Shown in pieces: positions 25,650 to 33,376 of a DNA stretch of 64,000 bases. The translations under genes were made by a program, and so were the position numbers. The stretch's first letter is position 1, and every line of letters starts with the position of its first letter. The stretch comes from Tistrella mobilis KA081020-065 (GTDB taxonomy: Bacteria; Pseudomonadota; Alphaproteobacteria; Tistrellales; Tistrellaceae), in contig NC_017956.1 in the NCBI RefSeq assembly GCF_000264455.2, positions 1,409,501 to 1,473,500 on the forward strand, read 5' to 3'. A model generated the notes under the pieces. It did not search any database, had not been told where the DNA came from, and saw nothing but the letters and a program-made list of their open reading frames with translations.

Positions 25650-27971
25650 ATGACGGAACGGATGGCGGGGCAGGGTGCCCGGATCGGCGGGCGCAAGGCG
25701 GGGATCGGGCTGGCGGCGGCCGGTGCGGTAGTGATTGCGCTGGCGCCGGCAGGGCTGGCAACGCCGGCCAGAGCGCAGGCGGCGGCAACCGCAGAGGCCG
25801 GGCTGGTCACCTTCGACATTCCGCCGCAGATGCTGGATGGCGCGCTGACGGCACTGGCCGATCAGGCCGGGCTGGTGCTGCTGTTCTCGGCACCCGAGGC
25901 GGCGAGCATTCCGTCGGACGGGCTTCGCGGGCCGCATCAGGTGGACGAGGCGCTGCGCCGGTTGCTGGCGGGCACGGGCTACGGCCACCGTTTCGTCGAC
26001 GGCCGCACCGTCACCATCGATCCGGTGCGCACACGGGCGGGGTCGGTGGTGCTGCCAGACATGCTGGTGACCACCACGGCGGCCGGCTATGAACAGAAGC
26101 TGGTCGATGCGCCGGCCAGCGTCACCGTGATCCCGCGCGAGGAGCTGGAGAAGCGGCCCTTCCGATCGCTGTCGGATGCCGTGCGCCATGTCGAAGGCGT
26201 CAATGTTGTGGGCGGCGACAAGGGTTCGATCTCGATCCGCGGCATGGAGGCCGGCCATGTGCTGATCCTGGTCGACGGCAAGCGCCAGGAGACCAGCGCC
26301 GCCAATCCCAAGGGCGCCAATGCCGAGGGGCTGGCGCAGAACTGGATCCCGCCGCTGGAGGCGATCGAGCGCATCGAGGTGGTGCGCGGGCCGATGTCGA
26401 CGCTTTACGGCTCGGAAGCGATGGGCGGCGTGATCAACGTCATCACCCGCAAGGTCGGCCGCGACTGGTCGGGGGCCGTCGGCGCCGACTACACCGCCCA
26501 GGGCCATAGCAAGTACGGCGATGAGTGGCAGGGCGATGTTTACCTGTCGGGACCGCTGGTCGAAGACCGGCTGGGGCTGCAGGTCTGGGGGTATGAGAAG
26601 CGGCGCGACGAGGACGACATCGCCAGCGGCCATGGCCGCTCGCTGCGCCGCAACGGCACGGCCCGGCTGACCCTGACCCCCGACGACATCCATGAAATCC
26701 AGCTGGAAGGCGGTCGCACCACCCAGGAATTCCGCAACCGTCTGGACAAGAGCGGCCAGGACCGCGAGACCGAATACACCCGCGACCATATGTCGATCTC
26801 TCATGGCGGCAACTGGTCGTTCGGGCGCAGCGAGGTGGCGGTGTATCGCGAGGTCGCCCGTCGCGAGGGCCCGACCGAGACCTGGCGGCCCGAAGCCACC
26901 AATATCGTGGCCGATGCGAAGCTGGTGGTGACGGAATTCGAGGAGCATGTGCCGACCATCGGCCTGCAATGGAAGGAGTCCGAACTTTCCTCCGGCGGCT
27001 ATCGCGGACGCACCGATGGTGACCGCACCACCACCTCCGTCTGGGAGCGTTCGGCCTTCGTCGAGAATGAATGGCGGGTGACCGACAGCCTGAGCCTGAC
27101 CGGCGGCCTGCGCGTCGACGACAACGAGTATTTCGGCGACCACTGGACCCCGCGTGCCTATGCGGTCTGGCGGATGGCGCCCGACTGGACGCTGAAGGGC
27201 GGCATCGCCAAGGGCTTCAAATCGCCCGCTCTGGTGCAGATCAACCCGGATATCGGCAACCCGCAGCGCGGCGGCACCGTCACCTGGGGTAACCCGGATC
27301 TTCAGCCCGAAGAGAGCGTGAACACCGAAATCGGCCTCTATTACGAAGGCAGCGACTTCTCGGTCAACGCGACGCTGTTCAACACCGACTACAAGAACAA
27401 GATCGCCAATACCGGCTCGGCCATCCTGCGCGACGAGAACGGCGAGATCATCTACAGCCCCGACGGATCGGGCACGCCCTATAGCGGCTATTTCAACATC
27501 GGCGAGGCGACCATGCGCGGCCTGGAACTGGCCGGCCGCTGGCAGATCACCGAAGCCTTCGGGCTGCGCGGCAATTACACCTTCATCGATTCCGAGATGA
27601 ACACCAAGGGTGCCACCTTTTACAACTACAGCCTTGAAAGCCTGGACGGCGAGAAACTGGTCGGCGTGCCCGACCACACGCTGAGCCTGACGCTGGACTG
27701 GCTGGTGACCGAGGATGTCTCGACCTTCGTAACGGGATCCTATCGCAGCCGCGAGAGCCGGATTTCCTTCGGCCAGGGCAACACCGCCAGCGACGGCATC
27801 GGATCGACCACCACCTTCGATCTGGGCGGCACCTGGAAGATCCATCCCAACCTGTCGATGAACGCCGCGGTCTACAACGTCACCGACCAGGTGCACGAGC
27901 CCGAGGAGGGCAAGTACTGGTATGTCGAGGACGGCCGCCGTTTCTGGCTGGGGCTGCGGGCGAGTTTCTGA
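25650..27971 (+). CDS. TonB-dependent siderophore receptor with STN signalling domain
   Basis: A 773-residue outer membrane receptor. Signal peptide to about residue 47, STN domain about 54-123 (FDIPPQMLDGALTALADQAG), plug domain (EGVNVVGGDKGSISIRGME, IERIEVVRGPMSTLYGSEAM) and a beta barrel ending FWLGLRASF with terminal F. The plug resembles catecholate siderophore receptors of the FepA/BfeA type. GGAG 7 bases before the ATG supports the start. It both imports the ligand and signals to FecR. Confidence 0.9.
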   Translation: MTERMAGQGARIGGRKAGIGLAAAGAVVIALAPAGLATPARAQAAATAEAGLVTFDIPPQMLDGALTALADQAGLVLLFSAPEAASIPSDGLRGPHQVDEALRRLLAGTGYGHRFVDGRTVTIDPVRTRAGSVVLPDMLVTTTAAGYEQKLVDAPASVTVIPREELEKRPFRSLSDAVRHVEGVNVVGGDKGSISIRGMEAGHVLILVDGKRQETSAANPKGANAEGLAQNWIPPLEAIERIEVVRGPMSTLYGSEAMGGVINVITRKVGRDWSGAVGADYTAQGHSKYGDEWQGDVYLSGPLVEDRLGLQVWGYEKRRDEDDIASGHGRSLRRNGTARLTLTPDDIHEIQLEGGRTTQEFRNRLDKSGQDRETEYTRDHMSISHGGNWSFGRSEVAVYREVARREGPTETWRPEATNIVADAKLVVTEFEEHVPTIGLQWKESELSSGGYRGRTDGDRTTTSVWERSAFVENEWRVTDSLSLTGGLRVDDNEYFGDHWTPRAYAVWRMAPDWTLKGGIAKGFKSPALVQINPDIGNPQRGGTVTWGNPDLQPEESVNTEIGLYYEGSDFSVNATLFNTDYKNKIANTGSAILRDENGEIIYSPDGSGTPYSGYFNIGEATMRGLELAGRWQITEAFGLRGNYTFIDSEMNTKGATFYNYSLESLDGEKLVGVPDHTLSLTLDWLVTEDVSTFVTGSYRSRESRISFGQGNTASDGIGSTTTFDLGGTWKIHPNLSMNAAVYNVTDQVHEPEEGKYWYVEDGRRFWLGLRASF

Positions 27972-28069
27972 ACCCGCCCGCCGGCCGGGCAAGAACACTG
28001 AAGACTGGAGACGGGCATGACGGATCGGCACGGGCGGCAGGGCGGCCGCCGGGGCGGGGAGGGGCTGCG

Positions 28070-28366
28070 ATGACGACGCAGGTCGAGGCACGGTCCGGGG
28101 AGCGTCTGCCCCATGGGCTGGGTGTGATCCTGCGGGTCCTGGCGGCGGGGCCGCTCGGCTATGCGCTGGGGGCGATGACGGCGCTGGTGGCCGCGCGCCA
28201 TCTGCCGGGCCCCGCGCGCGACGCCGCCCAGGCGGCGATGATGCTGGGCTTTCTGGTTCATGGCGGGGTGGTGATCTGGGTGTTCGCGGCGGCGAGCGCC
28301 GCCCGGGCCTGGGCCTGGCTCTGCCCCTTGGGCGTGGCACTGCTTCTGGCCTGGAGGCTGCCATGA
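28070..28366 (+). CDS. DUF3649 small membrane protein
   Basis: A 98-residue protein with two or three hydrophobic helices (VLAAGPLGYALGAMTALVAA; GFLVHGGVVIWVFAAASAAR). Size, AGPLGYAL motif and position match DUF3649 proteins found in iron-uptake operons beside PepSY and DUF3325 proteins. Overlaps the PepSY gene by four bases. A putative 18-codon ORF (28017-28073) with a good ribosome site overlaps its ATG. Confidence 0.78.
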   Translation: MTTQVEARSGERLPHGLGVILRVLAAGPLGYALGAMTALVAARHLPGPARDAAQAAMMLGFLVHGGVVIWVFAAASAARAWAWLCPLGVALLLAWRLP

Positions 28367-29928
28367 AGGCCGGGTTCCGACAGTCCATGGCGTGGCTGCA
28401 TGAATGGGCCGGGCTGCTGATGGGCTGGCTGCTTTTCGCCATCTTCCTGACCGGCACGATCGCTTTCTTTCGCGACGAGGTCACCCACTGGATGCAGCCC
28501 GAACTGCACGGGGTCCGGGCCGAGGCCGGGGGAGCGACGGCGGCGGATGTGGGGCTGGACTGGCTGCGGAGCAATGCCGCCGGTGCCGGGATGTGGATGC
28601 TGACCCTGCCCGACGAACGTTCGCCCGTGTTGGGCGCTGCCTGGCGGCCGGATGGCGCGCCGGCGGGGCGGGCGGGGTTCCGCCGCGCCGAACTCGACCC
28701 CGCGACCGGTGCCGAACTGCACCCGCGGGAAACGGCGGGCGGCAACTTCCTCTACCGCTTCCATTTCGAGCTGTATGCCGTGCCGCGCGACACCGCGCGC
28801 TGGATCGTGGGCATCGCCACCATGTTCATGTTCGTGGCGATCATCAGCGGCATCATCACCCATCGCCGGATCTTCAAGGACATCTTCACCTTCCGCCCCG
28901 ACAAGGCCGGGCAGCGGTCGTGGCTGGATGCCCATAACGCGACCGCGGTACTGGCCCTGCCTTTTCATGTGATGATCACCTATAGCGGCCTGGTGCTGCT
29001 GGCCGGCACGCTGATGCCCTTCCTGTTCGACGGCCCGCGCAGTGGTGGTGAGCGGGGCGGGGAGCGGCCGCTGGCGCACGCCGTGGCGCCGGCCTCTGCC
29101 GCAGCACCCGTCGTGCCGCTGGCGCCGCTGATCCAGGCTGCCGAAGCGCGCTGGGGCGGGAAGGTCGGCAGTGTCACCATCACCCGACCCGGCCGGCCGG
29201 GGGCGGAGATCGAGTTGCGGCCGCTGCATGCCGCCAGCCTGCCGACCGCCGGCCGCACCGGCGACCGGCTGATCCTGGATGCCGCCGACGGCCGGCTGAT
29301 CCGGGCGGTGGACGGTTCGGCGGGGATGAGCACGGTGGCGGAGATCAACACCGTCATCAATGTGCTGCACCGGGCCCGCTTTGCCGAGCCCTGGCTGCGC
29401 TGGCTGTTCTTCGTGGCAGGTGTCGCCGGCACGATCATGGTCGCGTCAGGGCTGGTGCTCTGGGTGGTGAAACGCGCTGCACAGCATGCCCGCAATGGCG
29501 GCCCCTCCATCGGCTTCCGGATCGTCGAGCGCCTGAATGTGGCCGGCATCGCCGGGCTCTGTCTTGCCACCGCCGGCTATTTCTGGGCCAACCGCCTGCT
29601 GCCGGCCGATCTGGCGGGTCGGGCGGAATGGGAGATCAGGATCTTCTTCCTGGTCTGGGCGGCAACCGCGCTGCACGCCCTGGCGCGCCCGGTCCGCCGC
29701 GGCTGGGTGGAACAGCTGGGGGTTTCGGCGCTGCTGCTGGCGGTTCTGCCGCTGGCCGGGATGCCGGGGCTTCTGGCCGGAGATGCGCGGGTGATCGGCT
29801 TTGCGCTGGTGTCGCTGGCAACAGCGGCGGGGCTGGCCCATGCCGCGCGGCGGCTGTCGCGGCCGGCGGCGGCTGGCAGGCCCGCCGCCCGCCGCAGAAC
29901 CGCCATGGCGGCGGGAGAGCGGGCATGA
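28363..29928 (+). CDS. PepSY-associated TM domain protein (iron uptake)
   Basis: A 521-residue inner-membrane protein with four long N-terminal and central TM helices plus more at the C-terminus. Family signs: LHEWAGLLMGWLLFAIFLTGTIAFFRDE, the periplasmic FLYRFHFELYAVPRDTARWIVG, HRRIFKDIFTFRPDKAGQRSWLDAHNATAVLALPFH (conserved histidines), and a third-helix VASGLVLWVVKR. Members of this family, such as FpvG, reduce ferric-siderophore complexes or assist iron release in the periplasm. Overlaps its neighbours on both sides. Confidence 0.85.
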   Translation: MKAGFRQSMAWLHEWAGLLMGWLLFAIFLTGTIAFFRDEVTHWMQPELHGVRAEAGGATAADVGLDWLRSNAAGAGMWMLTLPDERSPVLGAAWRPDGAPAGRAGFRRAELDPATGAELHPRETAGGNFLYRFHFELYAVPRDTARWIVGIATMFMFVAIISGIITHRRIFKDIFTFRPDKAGQRSWLDAHNATAVLALPFHVMITYSGLVLLAGTLMPFLFDGPRSGGERGGERPLAHAVAPASAAAPVVPLAPLIQAAEARWGGKVGSVTITRPGRPGAEIELRPLHAASLPTAGRTGDRLILDAADGRLIRAVDGSAGMSTVAEINTVINVLHRARFAEPWLRWLFFVAGVAGTIMVASGLVLWVVKRAAQHARNGGPSIGFRIVERLNVAGIAGLCLATAGYFWANRLLPADLAGRAEWEIRIFFLVWAATALHALARPVRRGWVEQLGVSALLLAVLPLAGMPGLLAGDARVIGFALVSLATAAGLAHAARRLSRPAAAGRPAARRRTAMAAGERA

Positions 29929-30266
29929 GCGCGGCTGCATTCACCTGGCCCGCCTGCGTGCTGGCCTGGGCGGGGTTTCTGGGGCTGGCACTGGCCATGG
30001 ACCGCCACCACGATCAGGTTCTGGGCGGCAGGCCCTCGGTCCTGCGGCGGCGGATCGCGACCCTTGCCGGCTGGGGCCTGCTCGGGCTCGCCACCGCTGC
30101 CTCGATCGCCGGCTGGGGCTGGTCGATCGGGCTTGCCGCGCTCTGGGGCGTGCTTGGCCTCTCCGGCGGCGGGCTGGTGCTGGGGCTGAGCTACGCGCCG
30201 CGCCGGCTGCCGGCGCTTACGGCAGTTCTGGCCCTGACGATGTGGCTGCCGGCGGTGCTGGTCTGA
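29925..30266 (+). CDS. DUF3325 small membrane protein
   Basis: A 113-residue protein with three or four hydrophobic helices (ACVLAWAGFLGLALAMDRHHDQVLG at the N-terminus, then LAGWGLLGLATAASIAGWGWSIGL). LAMDRHHxQV is the DUF3325 pattern. Start overlaps the PepSY stop (ATGA). Last gene of the fec-type operon; its end overlaps the convergent EamA gene by 50 bp. Confidence 0.78.
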   Translation: MSAAAFTWPACVLAWAGFLGLALAMDRHHDQVLGGRPSVLRRRIATLAGWGLLGLATAASIAGWGWSIGLAALWGVLGLSGGGLVLGLSYAPRRLPALTAVLALTMWLPAVLV

Positions 30267-31191
30267 ACGGCCGCCGCCGGGCGGGCAGGGTGACGATGGC
30301 GAGGCAGGCGATCACCAGTGCCACCCCCGCCCAGCCGGCCGGCGGCAGTCTTTCGCCCACCACCAGGATCGCCAGAATGGCGGCGACCACCGGTTCGATC
30401 AGCGAGATGGTGGTGGCCAGGCTGGCGGGGATGCGCGCCAGACCCAGGCCGAAGCAGACATAGCCCAGAAACATCGGCACCAGCGCCATATAGATCCCGA
30501 CCGCGGCATTGCCCCAGGACGTGAGGAAGGGCGCGCCCGTCAGGGCCAGCACCGGCATCAGCAGCAGCCCGCCGATGCCGAAGGTGGCCCCCATGGCGAC
30601 GGAGGACCGGATACCGCGCAGCATCAGCCCCCGTGCGGTCCAGGAATAGAGCGCATAGGTGAAGCCGCCGACCAGGCCGAGCCCGATGCCGGCGAGCACG
30701 GCATCTCCGGTGTCAGAGGCCCCCACCTCGGTCACCCCGACCCCGGCCCCTCCTTCCGCCAGGCAGAGCAGCAGGATGCCGGCGACACCGGTCAGCGCCC
30801 CGGCCAGCCAGCGGGGCGACAGGCGGGTGCGGTCGAAGATCCGCTCGATCAGCGCCGAGAGCAGCGGGGCGGAGCCGATGGTGACCACCGTGCCGATGGT
30901 GACGCCGGCCAGCCGCATGGAGGCATAGAAGGCGAGCGGATAGACCGCGACCGCCACCCCGCCCAGGATCAGCAGCACCCGGTTGCGGGCAAGATCGTGC
31001 CGGGCGCGCAGGATGCCGCGCCCGGCACGCAGGGCCTGAAGCAGCCCGCCCAGCCCCATGGCCGCGGCCCCGATCGCGGCGGCGCCGACCTCGGGCGCGA
31101 AGGTCGCGGCCGTGCCGGTGGTGCCCCAGACGAGGGCGGCAAACAGCACCGCCAGACTACCCAACCCCTGGTCGCGTGATGCGTTATTCAC
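30217..31191 (-). CDS. EamA/DMT-family exporter
   Basis: A 324-residue membrane protein with ten predicted helices in two EamA repeats (LFAALVWGTTGTAATFAPE at the start of repeat 1; FTYALYSWTARGLML in repeat 2; ATTISLIEPVVAAILAILVVGERL near the end). It probably exports a metabolite or drug. Its start overlaps the TetR stop by four bases, so the pair is one autoregulated unit. Confidence 0.88.
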   Translation of the reverse strand: MNNASRDQGLGSLAVLFAALVWGTTGTAATFAPEVGAAAIGAAAMGLGGLLQALRAGRGILRARHDLARNRVLLILGGVAVAVYPLAFYASMRLAGVTIGTVVTIGSAPLLSALIERIFDRTRLSPRWLAGALTGVAGILLLCLAEGGAGVGVTEVGASDTGDAVLAGIGLGLVGGFTYALYSWTARGLMLRGIRSSVAMGATFGIGGLLLMPVLALTGAPFLTSWGNAAVGIYMALVPMFLGYVCFGLGLARIPASLATTISLIEPVVAAILAILVVGERLPPAGWAGVALVIACLAIVTLPARRRPFRPAPPAATSSGPELP

Positions 31192-31850
31192 TTCAGAACC
31201 GCCCCGCCATCGGCCATCATGTCCCTCACCATCTCTTCCGCCATGCTGCGGGCCTCGATCATCAGCGTGCTTTGGCCCTCCAGCCCGGCGCGGGCCATGG
31301 CGCCTTCCAGCAGAAAGGCCAGCCGCTTCGCCAGCCGCGCCGCCCGCGCGCCGTCGCCGCCGGCCAGCCCGACCAGCGGGGCGGCCAGCAGGGCCTCGAT
31401 TTCTTCCTTGTGCCGCCGCACCGCCTGGCGGCCGATATCGTCGGCGGCAAGCTCGGCCGCGGCATTCAGCAGGCCGCAGCCGCGAAAGCCGTGCTCATAG
31501 GCGAATTCGGCGTGGTCGCGATAGGCATCGAAAACCGCAAGCACATGATCCAGCGGCGTTTGCGCCACTGCGGCCCGCCGGGCGTAAAGCCCCAGCCATT
31601 CGGCATGGCGCGCCTCCAGATACTGGTTCACCAGATCGGCCTTGGAGGCGAAGTTGTTGTAAAGGCTCTTCTTCGCCACCCCGGCCCGGGCCACGATGGC
31701 GTCGATGCCGGTGCCGGCGATCCCATGATCATAGAACAGCGCCGCCGCCGCTCTCAGGAGGCGGTCGCGCGCGGGAAGGGCGCCATCGGCGGGGCGGCCG
31801 GTCTTGTCATCCGTGGCGGCAGGGGGTGTGGCGGCAGGGGGCATGGGCAT
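31188..31850 (-). CDS. TetR/AcrR family regulator
   Basis: A 220-residue regulator with HTH (RDRLLRAAAALFYDHGIAGTGIDAIVARAGVAKKSLYNNFASKADL). The C-terminal half resembles the YxaF-type ligand domain (FRGCGLLNAAAELA). A perfect inverted repeat lies 14 bases upstream of its start. It likely represses itself and the EamA exporter until an inducing ligand appears. Confidence 0.87.
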   Translation of the reverse strand: MPMPPAATPPAATDDKTGRPADGALPARDRLLRAAAALFYDHGIAGTGIDAIVARAGVAKKSLYNNFASKADLVNQYLEARHAEWLGLYARRAAVAQTPLDHVLAVFDAYRDHAEFAYEHGFRGCGLLNAAAELAADDIGRQAVRRHKEEIEALLAAPLVGLAGGDGARAARLAKRLAFLLEGAMARAGLEGQSTLMIEARSMAEEMVRDMMADGGAVLK

Positions 31851-31863
31851 CAGCCTCGATAAA

Positions 31864-31883
31864 TAGGTAGACCGATCTACCTA
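31864..31883 (-). promoter_or_regulatory. Operator before TetR-EamA
   Basis: TAGGTAGA (31864-31871), CCGA, TCTACCTA (31876-31883): perfect 8-bp arms in an AT-rich spot directly upstream of the TetR start. Geometry fits a TetR homodimer. Confidence 0.8.
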
Positions 31884-31969
31884 CTTATCCACCCGCCCGT
31901 CAAGCGCCGACAGCCCCGGCCGCCATCAAAGATGACGCCGCCCCGCCTTTCCGGCAGACTGATCCCCCG

Positions 31970-32152
31970 CAGGCTTTTGCGCGAACCCCAAGCACACGTG
32001 AAAACCCCGGGAGGTTCGCAGCGGGGATTCCCCATATTTATCAAGCGTATGCATTTTGCAGTGACATGACACACACGCGTCGGCATGGTCTGCCGCGAGG
32101 TTCGCGCAAACCGGCTTTTTTGGCGCCGAATCAGGGTATTGAAGAGGGGTAG
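31970..32152 (+). other. CRISPR leader-like sequence
   Basis: AT-richer region running directly into the CRISPR repeat. It holds two copies of a GCGAACC/GGTTCGC element: GCGCGAACCCC (31979-31989) pairs with GGGAGGTTCGC (32009-32019), and GAGGTTCGCGC recurs at 32097-32107. Such pairs are familiar from type I-C/I-E leaders. It ends GAAGAGGGGTAG just before the repeat. No ORF with coding character is present. Confidence 0.6.
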
Positions 32153-32249
32153 GTCGCACCCCGCGGGGGTGCGTGGATTGAAACGGCTTCTGGCCGTCTT
32201 CCTTTTATAACATCTGGGTCGCGCCCCACAGGGCCGCCTGAACCGACCT
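32153..32249 (+). CRISPR. Single-spacer type I-C-like CRISPR remnant
   Basis: A 32-base repeat at 32153-32184 begins GTCGCACCCC and ends GTGGATTGAAAC. The stem CGCACCCC/GGGGTGCG has a 3-base loop. Ends, length and stem match type I-C repeats, e.g. the Bacillus halodurans form GTCGCAC...GTGCGTGGATTGAAAT as I recall it. A 33-base spacer (32185-32217) follows, then a decayed terminal repeat (32218-32249) sharing GTCGCGCCCC with the first. No second spacer and no cas gene occur in the window. It is either a collapsed array or an isolated mini-array served in trans. Confidence 0.75.
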
Positions 32250-32400
32250 CCAGAACCTGAACCGACCCCACGGCCGGGGGCCACGCCCCCGGCTATGGGC
32301 TTTGTCATGCCCGATGGTTGCGGCTTGTCCGGCATCGCTGGCCGGTCGGCACAACCTCCGCGTTTTGCATCGGAATCGACTCGCCTTAAGCGCGTTTCTG

Positions 32401-32420
32401 TGCGTACATATTCATACGCA
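32401..32420 (+). promoter_or_regulatory. Inverted repeat upstream of the DUF1843 genes
   Basis: TGCGTA, eight bases, TACGCA, located 115 bp before the first small gene in a short AT-rich patch. Possible operator or promoter region. The rest of 32250-32534 shows no gene or other clear signal. Confidence 0.35.
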
Positions 32421-32534
32421 TGGTGGCAGAGGCGTGATCTGCGGGGCGTCTGGGGCGGGTGTCTGCGCCAGGACGGGCCGGCAGGGACCCTGGACGCCCC
32501 GGCCTGACCTGCGTCAACCGGCAGGGAGGTTACC

Positions 32535-32723
32535 GTGACCGAATTTACCCCCATTACGCCCTATGGCGTCGCCATCCGCACGGCGATGGCCAGTGGCAAT
32601 GTCGATGCGCTGAAGGTGGCGCTGTCGCTTGCCCAGGAACTCTATGCCCGGGACGGGGATGTCCGCTCGGCGGTTTCGGCCGCCCGCGCTCATCTGGCGA
32701 CCGCCCGCAAACCCAAGAAGTGA
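32535..32723 (+). CDS. DUF1843-like small protein 1
   Basis: 62 residues from a GTG start with GGGAGG upstream. The core ITPYGVAIRTAMASGNVDAL and following KVALSLAQELYARDGDV match the DUF1843 pattern (Y-G/A-x2-V/I/L-R/H-x-A-x2-S/R-G/N-D/N-V/L). First of three paralogues before a radical SAM/SPASM gene. No signal peptide, no cysteine. It may be a substrate peptide of that enzyme or a small helical partner protein. Confidence 0.75.
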   Translation: MTEFTPITPYGVAIRTAMASGNVDALKVALSLAQELYARDGDVRSAVSAARAHLATARKPKK

Positions 32724-32791
32724 TCAGCCCTAAGAACTGATCTTGCCGCGCGATCCATCACCTGATCGCGACCCAGTCGAGGAGACCGGAG

Positions 32792-33007
32792 ATGAGTGAT
32801 TCCGTCATCCGCCCGCTTTATGCCGCGCCGCCGCAGCCCCATCCGATCCCCCTTTATGCGGCCACCCTGCATGCCGCGGTGGCCCGCAACGATGTGGATG
32901 AGCTGGACAGCCTGATCTGCCAGGCCGAAGCCTATCTGGACAAGTATGGCGACCTGCCGTCGCTGATCGAACAGCTGAAGACCGAGATCGCGAAGCTGGA
33001 ACGCTGA
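32792..33007 (+). CDS. DUF1843-like small protein 2
   Basis: 71 residues. N-terminal MSDSVIRPLYAAPPQPHPIP, then the motif LYAATLHAAVARNDVDELDSL and QAEAYLDKYGDLPSLIEQLK. The (R)PLYA element occurs twice, at about residues 8-11 and 20-23, as if the leader had been duplicated. Charged amphipathic C-terminus. One cysteine (ICQAE). The ATG lies 68 bp after gene 1, preceded by GAGGAGACCGGAG. Confidence 0.75.
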   Translation: MSDSVIRPLYAAPPQPHPIPLYAATLHAAVARNDVDELDSLICQAEAYLDKYGDLPSLIEQLKTEIAKLER

Positions 33008-33030
33008 ACGTCGCGGCTGGGAGAAACGCC

Positions 33031-33234
33031 ATGGTCGACAAGACGTCCGACGGCGCCACCGCAATGGTGAGTGCGCTTTATGGGCCCAGTGTGCGCGCTG
33101 CGATCGTCAGCGGCGATCTGGGGGTGTTGAAGGCGACGCTGGCCGCGGCCGAGACGCAGAACCGCCAGCAGGGCGATATCCGTGTCGCGCTGGCGGCGGC
33201 CCGTGCCGCCCATGCCGGGCTGAAGCGGGGCTGA
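33031..33234 (+). CDS. DUF1843-like small protein 3 (GDL motif)
   Basis: 67 residues: LYGPSVRAAIVSGDLGVLKA carries the clearest SGDL motif of the three, followed by LAAAETQNRQQGDIRVALAAA. GGGAGA lies 6 bases before the ATG. Starts 23 bp after gene 2. Same motif order as its two paralogues, indicating tandem duplication with strong divergence. 142 bp with a three-copy repeat separate it from the radical SAM gene. Confidence 0.78.
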   Translation: MVDKTSDGATAMVSALYGPSVRAAIVSGDLGVLKATLAAAETQNRQQGDIRVALAAARAAHAGLKRG

Positions 33235-33245
33235 GGCCCCGGATC

Positions 33246-33293
33246 GGTCCCGGTGGTTCCCGGTCCCGGTCGTTCTTGGTCCCGGTGGTTCCC
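33246..33293 (+). repeat. Three 16-bp direct repeats
   Basis: Copies start at 33246, 33262 and 33278, unit GGTCCCGGTGGTTCCC with two or three changes in the middle copy. They fill the gap between the third small gene and the radical SAM gene. Either slippage of a GC-rich spacer or a binding/RNA element setting enzyme-to-peptide ratio. Confidence 0.8.
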
Positions 33294-33376
33294 TGGCCGG
33301 CATGCACCCCGCCGACCGGCCGGGGAACCGACTTGCATCAGATTGCCGTTTGCCCCGGAGTGTCGGAGGTGCCTGC

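Noticed and set aside
28017-28073. 18-codon ORF with a good ribosome site overlapping the DUF3649 start
   Set aside because: Possible leader peptide, but Gly/Arg low complexity and such short length give too little support.
25353-28745. 1130-codon minus-strand frame
   Set aside because: Shadow of the TonB receptor and neighbours; no recognisable motif.
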